Assembly (NCBI GenBank): GCA_007135435.1
Contig: SLIW01000324.1
Span: 1-10,088, forward strand
From: Natronomonas sp.
Lineage (GTDB): Archaea > Halobacteriota > Halobacteria > Halobacteriales > Haloarculaceae
Direction of reading: 5' to 3'
Length of the DNA stretch: 10,088 bases
Part shown: in pieces, positions 5,738-10,088 of the stretch
Position numbering within the stretch: position 1 is the first letter of the stretch
Layout of the letters: each line of letters opens with the position of its first letter
Position numbers and translations under genes: made by a program
The notes under the pieces: model-generated
Databases searched by the model: none
Told to the model about the DNA's origin: nothing
Seen by the model: the letters and a program-made list of their open reading frames with translations, nothing else

Positions 5738-6622
5738 CTACTCGCGGACCCGCATCGCCCCCTCGCGGATCACCTTCCGGTTCGGGATCAGGTACTCCTC
5801 GCCGTCGCGTTCGACGTAGGTGACGAAGACGTCGACCTCCTGGACGATCCCGCGGTGGTCATCGATCTCCACCTGGTCGCCGATGCTGTAGGGCTCGGTC
5901 AACAGGATGAAGATACCGGCGGCGGCCGACGACAGCAGGTCCTTGAACGCGAGACCGCCGATGAAGACGATGCCGAACGCGTAGGCGGCGAGGAGCACGA
6001 GGAGGGCGCCGGTCGCCACGCCGAGCTGGGAGAGGGCGATGAGCGCGGCGACGAAGAGGATGGACACCTTCACCAGCGTCGGGATGAGGGTGACCTCGGG
6101 CAGCTTGACGCTCCGGAGGCGCTCGCCGACGAACAGCTCGGCCTTGTCGGCGACGATCAGCCCGACGATGACGACCAGCACGGCCACGAACAGCTGCGGG
6201 AGGAAGGCGCTGATCTCGTCGATGAACGCCCGCTCGGGGAGGATGTCGAGGGTCTCGGCGGCGTACACCGCGGCGACGGCGAAGACGAACAGCCCGCACA
6301 GCTGGGCGAGCAACCGCACCGTGGAGGTTCCCAGCTGCCGTGCGGTCCGCTCGAACGGCGTCCCCTCGACGGCGTCGTCGACGCCGAAGGCGACGAGGAC
6401 CCGACGGACGAGCCAGGCGACGATGGCACCGAGGACGAGCCCCGCCAGCACGACGAGGACGGCCACGACCAGGTTCCGCTCGGCGGCCGGGAGCTCGCCG
6501 AGCCACTCGCGGAACACGTTCCCGACGGAGAACGACGACGTTACCGCGCCCGTGGGATCGATCGCGCCGAGGACGTGGTCGGTGGGCGCCTGGATCTCCC
6601 CCGACCAGGGCAGGGACGCCAT
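5738..6622 (-). CDS. MscS-family mechanosensitive channel
   Basis: The 294-residue membrane protein has about five hydrophobic segments: residues 50-73, 102-121, 139-159, 180-200 and 205-224. A Gly/Ala-rich helix follows (FIGGLAFKDLLSSAAAG), as in the MscS pore region. The MscS beta-domain signature comes next: ILLTEPYSIGDQVEI at 239-253, GIVQEVDVFVTYV at 258-270, and YLIPNRKVI at 277-285. The protein ends about ten residues later, so the C-terminal alpha/beta vestibule of E. coli MscS is missing. The family opens under membrane tension and releases solutes on hypo-osmotic shock. The start ATG shares one base with the dacZ stop (TGATG), and there is no promoter-like element of its own, so it is probably translationally coupled to dacZ. 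Confidence 0.94.
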   Translation of the reverse strand: MASLPWSGEIQAPTDHVLGAIDPTGAVTSSFSVGNVFREWLGELPAAERNLVVAVLVVLAGLVLGAIVAWLVRRVLVAFGVDDAVEGTPFERTARQLGTSTVRLLAQLCGLFVFAVAAVYAAETLDILPERAFIDEISAFLPQLFVAVLVVIVGLIVADKAELFVGERLRSVKLPEVTLIPTLVKVSILFVAALIALSQLGVATGALLVLLAAYAFGIVFIGGLAFKDLLSSAAAGIFILLTEPYSIGDQVEIDDHRGIVQEVDVFVTYVERDGEEYLIPNRKVIREGAMRVRE

Positions 6623-7431
6623 CAGTACTCCTCCGGATCGAGCTCCAGGATGATCTCGCCGCCCGAGAAGGCCCGGACCATGCCGTCCGATTCGGAGAGG
6701 ACGACCGCGATGGCGTTGGTGTCGCGGGTGATCGCACCGGCTGCCATGTGACGGGCGCCCAGCCCCTTCGGGATGTCCACGCCCTCGGCGGACGGCTCGA
6801 GGTATCGGTACGCGGAGACGATCTTCCCCGAGTCGGAGATGATGAAGGCCCCGTCGAGCCGCGAGAACTCCTTGAGCATGACGTTCACGATGGGGTCGCC
6901 CACGTGGACGTGGCTCTTCTCGAAGGGGTTGTACGACAGTGGCCGGGAGTTGTTCATCACCTTGCCCGCGTCGCCGACGACGAACAGCGCGCCGACCCGC
7001 TTGCCCTTCTGGCCCTTCTTGCCGAGCTCGATGGCCACCTCCAGGACGTCCCGGATCACGCTCGGCTCGGCGCGGCTGTTCACGAAGAGGTCGTAGACGC
7101 CCGAGTGCTCGAAGTCCCCAGCCCGGACGCGCGTGATCGAGTCGACGTCCTCCGAGAACACCTTCGCCACGCAGGCGACCTGGTCGCCCTCCTCGAGGTG
7201 GCCGTCGTCGAGGCCCCCTTCGATACCGAACCGGATCCGCTCGGCGAGGTCGTCGAACTCCAGCGGCAGCTCGACGAACCGCTCGGCATCGACCGCGTTC
7301 TCCGGCGCGACGACGACGACGGGGGTCTCAGACTCGAGGAACCGCTCGTGGAGCGAGCCGCTCGGGGAGAAGAGAAAGACGCTATCGACGTCGGCAACGA
7401 TGTCCGCCACCAGGTCGGCGAGTTCGCTCAT
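6622..7431 (-). CDS. dacZ: diadenylate cyclase DacZ (c-di-AMP synthase)
   Basis: The 269-residue protein resembles archaeal DacZ, which condenses two ATP into cyclic di-AMP. The C-terminal DAC domain (about 145-262) shows GALFVVGDAG at 147-156, the catalytic DGA motif at 193-195 followed by FIISDSGKIVSAYRYLEP, and GARHMAA at 225-231 where the bacterial family has RHR. The N-terminal region (1-140) is the archaeal-type alpha/beta extension with FLFSPSGSLHERFLE at 19-33. No membrane segment is present, so the enzyme should be cytosolic. The ATG at 7431 is chosen because it has a TATA-like element 27 bp upstream. The frame stays open to 7869, but that extension is Arg/Trp-rich and crosses intergenic repeats. 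The gene leads a two-gene operon with the MscS channel. Confidence 0.95.
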   Translation of the reverse strand: MSELADLVADIVADVDSVFLFSPSGSLHERFLESETPVVVVAPENAVDAERFVELPLEFDDLAERIRFGIEGGLDDGHLEEGDQVACVAKVFSEDVDSITRVRAGDFEHSGVYDLFVNSRAEPSVIRDVLEVAIELGKKGQKGKRVGALFVVGDAGKVMNNSRPLSYNPFEKSHVHVGDPIVNVMLKEFSRLDGAFIISDSGKIVSAYRYLEPSAEGVDIPKGLGARHMAAGAITRDTNAIAVVLSESDGMVRAFSGGEIILELDPEEY

Positions 7432-7452
7432 CGTCCGTCCATCGTATGAGAC

Positions 7453-7463
7453 GGGAAAAAGGT
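7453..7463 (-). promoter_or_regulatory. TATA-like element for the dacZ-mscS operon
   Basis: On the - strand this reads CCTTTTTCCC, centred about 27 bp before the dacZ ATG, with an AAACC stretch just upstream in the position of a BRE. It should drive both dacZ and the channel gene. Confidence 0.55.
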
Positions 7464-7486
7464 TTGTGGGCCGTCGTGCGACCGGC

Positions 7487-7498
7487 TGACGGCCGTCA
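7487..7498. promoter_or_regulatory. 12-bp perfect palindrome upstream of the dacZ promoter
   Basis: TGACGGCCGTCA is a perfect palindrome about 25 bp upstream of the dacZ TATA element. The position suits an activator or repressor site. One or a few such palindromes are expected by chance in 10 kb of GC-rich DNA. Confidence 0.3.
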
Positions 7499-7546
7499 TC
7501 GAGCGTCCTGGCCGGTCTGGAGGCGAGATCGGCGTCGCCGACCGAT

Positions 7547-7562
7547 ATCGCCGTCCGGCGAT
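7547..7562. promoter_or_regulatory. 16-bp inverted repeat in the dacZ-hydrolase intergenic region
   Basis: ATCGCCG-TC-CGGCGAT is a perfect 7-bp inverted repeat with a 2-bp centre. It lies between the divergent dacZ and hydrolase promoters, far from either start codon. It may be a protein-binding site. Confidence 0.3.
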
Positions 7563-7631
7563 GCGGTGCTCGACCCGATACAGGGCCGCCCACGCGACCG
7601 AAACCGCAGACGGAAACCGACATGGACCACG

Positions 7632-7688
7632 CCCAACCACGCTGCCAGTTCGCGTCCCAACCACGCTGCCAGTTCGCGTCCCAACCAC
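7632..7688. repeat. 24-bp intergenic tandem repeat
   Basis: Two identical 24-bp copies starting cccaaccacgctg lie at 7632-7655 and 7656-7679, followed by a partial third copy to 7688. The tract is inside the 326-bp region (7432-7757) between dacZ and the hydrolase gene. No convincing ORF covers it: frames across it are basic and unlike haloarchaeal proteins. Apart from this tract, the two palindromes and the two promoters, I see nothing else in this intergenic region. Confidence 0.9.
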
Positions 7689-7725
7689 ACACCTGGATCA
7701 TGTCCGAACGGCGAAGACCGGCACA

Positions 7726-7735
7726 ACCTACAAGC
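7726..7735 (+). promoter_or_regulatory. TATA-like element for the hydrolase gene
   Basis: ACCTACAAG is centred about 27 bp before the ATG at 7758, again the leaderless spacing. It supports this ATG over the out-of-frame ATG at 7750. Confidence 0.45.
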
Positions 7736-7757
7736 CGGTCGCCCGAGGGATGGGACC

Positions 7758-8600
7758 ATGGGTTCGAACGACGTGGGATCCGACCCAGATGGCGGGGACG
7801 CGGACCCCTCCGTCCGACGGTACAGGGCTCGACCGGAGACTGTCGCGACCGACCGCGGGGTGGGGCCACCGCTCGTCCTCTGCCACGGGACGTTGATGGA
7901 CCGGACCATGTTCGCCCCCCAGATGGAGGCGCTCGCCGACGACTACAGCGTCGTCGCCTACGACACGCGGGCGCGGACGGACCGGTACGTCGGCCCCTAC
8001 GACCTCTACGACCTGGCCGACGACTGTGCCGCGCTGATGGACGCGACGGGGATCGACTCCTGCGTCCTCGGGGGCATGTCGATGGGCGGGTTCATGGCGC
8101 TTCGGTTCGCCGAGCGCTACCCAGACCGACTCGACGGGCTCGTCCTCATCGACACGACGGCCGGCCCCCACGAGGACCACGAAATCGAGCGGTACGGCGA
8201 GATGGTCGACACGACCCTCGAGGCGGGAGCGGTGCCCGAACAGCTGGCGGAGGTCGTCAAGCACATCCTCTTCGGCGCGACGACCGTCGAGGAGCGCCCC
8301 GAGCTGGCCGAGGCGTGGGTCGAGCGGTGGCTGACCTACCCCGGTGAGGCGGTCTACCACGAGGTGCACTCGTGGCTGGAGCGGCCGGACTTCACCGACG
8401 CACTCGACGACATCGACGTCCCCGCACTCGTCGTCCACGGCGCCGAGGACGTCGCGCTCGAGCCGTCGCGCTGCGAGACACTGGTCGACCGCCTCGACGC
8501 CGAGCTCTTGACGGTCCCCGAGGCCGGCCACTCCTCCAACCTCGAGAACCCCGAACCCGTCAACGAGGCCATCGAGGCGTTCCTCGAACGGGTCTACTGA
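7758..8600 (+). CDS. alpha/beta-fold hydrolase
   Basis: The 280-residue protein carries the full alpha/beta hydrolase pattern: oxyanion-loop HG in PPLVLCHGTLMD (37-48), nucleophile elbow GGMSMGG at 105-111 with S108, acid D231 in VVHGAEDVALEP, and catalytic H258 in PEAGHSSNLENP. This places it with the single-domain esterase/lactonase-like enzymes (3-oxoadipate enol-lactonase and similar hydrolases). The substrate is not evident. A cap region lies at about 137-210. The first 20 residues are an acidic leader. The start at 7758 has a TATA-like element 27 bp upstream. An open frame extends back to 7446, but that part is Arg-rich and spans intergenic repeats. It is transcribed away from dacZ and looks monocistronic. 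Confidence 0.95.
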   Translation: MGSNDVGSDPDGGDADPSVRRYRARPETVATDRGVGPPLVLCHGTLMDRTMFAPQMEALADDYSVVAYDTRARTDRYVGPYDLYDLADDCAALMDATGIDSCVLGGMSMGGFMALRFAERYPDRLDGLVLIDTTAGPHEDHEIERYGEMVDTTLEAGAVPEQLAEVVKHILFGATTVEERPELAEAWVERWLTYPGEAVYHEVHSWLERPDFTDALDDIDVPALVVHGAEDVALEPSRCETLVDRLDAELLTVPEAGHSSNLENPEPVNEAIEAFLERVY

Positions 8601-8610
8601 ACGCTCGCGT

Positions 8611-8623
8611 CCCTCACGGAGGG
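8611..8623 (+). terminator. possible hairpin after the hydrolase gene
   Basis: CCCTC-ACG-GAGGG forms a 5-bp stem with a 3-nt loop, 10 bp after the hydrolase stop. It is not followed by a T-run, so it is a weak terminator candidate. Confidence 0.25.
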
Positions 8624-8658
8624 AGGGCGACGACCATCGAGGAGCGGCGAGCCCGCAG

Positions 8659-8668
8659 GGACTATCAC
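8659..8668 (+). promoter_or_regulatory. TATA-like element for the oxidoreductase gene
   Basis: ACTATC at 8661-8666 is centred about 27 bp before the ATG at 8691, fitting a leaderless transcript. Confidence 0.5.
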
Positions 8669-8690
8669 GCCACCGGCCCTATCGTTCGAC

Positions 8691-10088
8691 ATGCGAGTCG
8701 CCGTCTTCGGTGCCGGCTACGCCGGTCTGACGATCGCCCGCCGCCTCGAGGAGGACCTCCCCGAGGACGTCGAGCTGGTCGTCGTCGACGAGTCCGAGTA
8801 CCACCTGGTCCAGCACGAGCTCCACCGCGTCGTCAGGCGACCTGACCTCGCGGAGACGATCACCGTCCCGCTGGAGCAGGTCCTCGAGCGGGCGACGGTC
8901 CGGCGTGCCAGGGTCGTCGAGATCGACCCGGACCGGCGGACCGCCGTCATCGAGCCGGTCGAAGAACGCGGCGTCGGGGCCGAAGGGGCGACCTCCGGCG
9001 ACCGGACCACGACCGGCGAAGGGGCCACATCCAGCGACGAGGAGACCGAGACGCTCACGTACGACGTCGGCGCCATCTGCCTCGGGGCAGAGACCGCCTT
9101 CCACGACCTCCCGGGCGTCCAGGAGCACGCCTTCCCGCTGAAGCGGCTCGAGGACGCCAGGGCCATCCGCGCCGCCGCTCGTGACGCGGTCGGGGGAACG
9201 GCGATCGTCGGCGGGGCCGGACTGTCCGGCGTCCAGGTCGCCGGCGAGCTGACAGCCCTCTCTCGGGAGGAGGGCCTCGACCTGGAGGTGACGCTCCTCG
9301 AGCAGCTCGACCGTGTCGCGCCGGCGTTCGACCCGACCTTCTCGTCGGCCATCCGGGCCGAACTCGAGGCGCGTGACGTGACGATCGAAACGGGGGTCCG
9401 CGTGGACGCCGCGGACGAGGCTGCAGTCACCCTCGAGGACGGTCGTGACCTCCGGTACGACGTCCTCGTGTGGACCGGTGGCATCCGCGGTCCTGCGGCG
9501 CTGGACGGCCAGCGACTACCGACGACGGGGGACCTCCTCGTCGGCCCGTCGACGTACGTGGTCGGCGACGCCGGCGAGGTCGTCGACGACTGGGGCGAGG
9601 TGGCGCCGGCGAGCGCGCAGACAGCCACCCGTCAGGCCCACGTTGCGGCGGAGAACGTCCTCGCCGAGGTCGCCGAATCGACCGCCTCCGGGGGTGACGG
9701 GAATATCGAGGCCTGGGATGCTCCGAAAGACGACGATGACGGTGGGCCGCGGGAGGACGACCGTGCGCCACGGGACGAGGAACGTCCACCGGGGGACGAA
9801 GACCGTCCGCGGCGGGACGAGGACCGCCCACCGTTCGCCTACCGGTACGAGCCGGTCGGGTGGACGGTGAGCGTCGGCGACGGCGCGGTCGCCATGATCG
9901 GACCGGTCGTGCTCAGCGGCGAGCCGGCGCGAGCGGCAAAGTCGGTGATCGGCGCCGGCCACCTCGGCTCCATCGGGGCCGTCGAGCGGGCATCGGCGCT
10001 CGTCGCGGCAGAGCTTGGCTGGCCCACGGACGAGCGGGCGGCCCGGATCCTCGGCCTTTCTGGACGCGGCTTCGCGGAGGCGTTCGAG
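8691..10088 (+). CDS. NDH-2-like FAD/NAD(P)-dependent oxidoreductase (3' end outside window)
   Basis: At least 466 residues are present with no stop before the window edge. A dinucleotide-binding motif VFGAGYAGL opens the protein (residues 5-13) for FAD. A second one, GGAGLSG at 174-180, should bind NAD(P)H. DVLVWTGGI and YVVGDAGEV (VVGDAG at 290-295) complete the pyridine nucleotide-disulfide oxidoreductase pattern. This resembles type II NADH dehydrogenases, single-subunit enzymes that pass electrons from NADH to quinone without pumping protons. Two low-complexity insertions enlarge it: residues 98-121 (two 12-residue copies) and about 350-380 (7-residue charged repeats). Both fall between conserved blocks, so they are probably surface loops. 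Start: ATG with a TATA-like element 27 bp upstream. The exact substrate is unproven; related ferredoxin or sulfide oxidoreductases share this pattern. Confidence 0.93.
   Translation, partial: MRVAVFGAGYAGLTIARRLEEDLPEDVELVVVDESEYHLVQHELHRVVRRPDLAETITVPLEQVLERATVRRARVVEIDPDRRTAVIEPVEERGVGAEGATSGDRTTTGEGATSSDEETETLTYDVGAICLGAETAFHDLPGVQEHAFPLKRLEDARAIRAAARDAVGGTAIVGGAGLSGVQVAGELTALSREEGLDLEVTLLEQLDRVAPAFDPTFSSAIRAELEARDVTIETGVRVDAADEAAVTLEDGRDLRYDVLVWTGGIRGPAALDGQRLPTTGDLLVGPSTYVVGDAGEVVDDWGEVAPASAQTATRQAHVAAENVLAEVAESTASGGDGNIEAWDAPKDDDDGGPREDDRAPRDEERPPGDEDRPRRDEDRPPFAYRYEPVGWTVSVGDGAVAMIGPVVLSGEPARAAKSVIGAGHLGSIGAVERASALVAAELGWPTDERAARILGLSGRGFAEAFE
8982..9053 (+). repeat. 36-bp in-frame duplication in the oxidoreductase gene
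   Basis: Two adjacent 36-bp units at 8982-9017 and 9018-9053 both begin GEGATS-like (EGATSGDRTTTG and EGATSSDEETET). The first halves match well at the DNA level and the second halves have diverged. The duplication forms an inserted loop in the first part of the protein. Confidence 0.65.
9741..9833 (+). repeat. 21-bp in-frame tandem repeat in the oxidoreductase gene
   Basis: Four degenerate 21-bp units (9741-9761, 9762-9782, 9783-9803, 9804-9824) and a partial fifth encode 7-residue blocks of the type RPPGDED, alternating Arg/Pro with Asp/Glu. Unlike the other tracts, this one is mixed-charge rather than purely acidic. It lies between the second FAD motif and the C-terminal region. Confidence 0.8.

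Noticed and set aside
5855..6751. A 298-codon + strand frame rich in Asp and Glu, opposite mscS.
   Set aside because: Its acidic composition comes from antisense reading of the Val/Leu/Ala codons of the channel gene, and the channel's motifs and coupling to dacZ are clear.
7632..7688. Iterons of a replication origin.
   Set aside because: There are only two full copies with no A/T-rich unwinding element or Orc1/Cdc6 gene nearby.
7446..7757. An N-terminal extension of the hydrolase back to 7446.
   Set aside because: The extension is basic, includes the intergenic 24-bp repeat and overlaps the dacZ promoter. The ATG at 7758 has its own promoter.
6622..7869. A longer dacZ reading frame starting at 7869 or at the ATG at 7701, whose extension includes GWDANWQR repeats.
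   Set aside because: The added part is Arg/Trp-rich and crosses intergenic repeats, while the ATG at 7431 has a TATA element 27 bp upstream and gives a DacZ-like N-terminus.

Overview
The window looks like a chromosomal segment of a haloarchaeon (class Halobacteria). It has very high GC, proteins rich in Asp and Glu, no visible Shine-Dalgarno sites, and an A/T-rich TATA-like element 25-29 bp upstream of most start codons, the spacing of leaderless archaeal transcripts. Two genes are recognisably archaeal: a DacZ-type diadenylate cyclase and an XPB/Rad25 helicase.

Layout: 1-206, a 24-bp tandem repeat whose coding status is unresolved; 207-878 (-), a degenerate metallo-beta-lactamase-like protein; 1039-1758 (+), a two-domain VOC (glyoxalase-fold) protein; 1791-2081 (-), a 96-residue DUF5779-like protein; 2185-4452 (+), XPB/Rad25 helicase with a repeat-rich acidic N-terminus; 4484-5350 (+), a left-handed beta-helix acyltransferase with acidic repeats at both ends; 5378-5641 (-), an 87-residue protein of unknown function; 5738-6622 (-), an MscS-family channel; 6622-7431 (-), diadenylate cyclase dacZ; 7432-7757, a divergent intergenic region with a 24-bp repeat and palindromes; 7758-8600 (+), an alpha/beta hydrolase; 8691 to the window end (+), an NDH-2-like FAD/NAD oxidoreductase, cut by the window edge.

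Most genes look monocistronic, each with its own promoter. The exception is dacZ-mscS, where the dacZ stop and the channel start share one base (TGATG). This links c-di-AMP synthesis to a mechanosensitive channel, which fits the known role of c-di-AMP in osmotic and ion homeostasis. No CRISPR array, RNA gene, insertion sequence or prophage gene was seen.

The least ordinary feature is the density of short in-frame tandem repeats. Three neighbouring genes carry five separate tracts (15, 21, 33, 36 and 36 bp units), mostly in acidic linkers. Two further 24-bp tracts lie outside firm genes, and a 26-bp duplication sits at the 3' end of the DUF5779-like gene.
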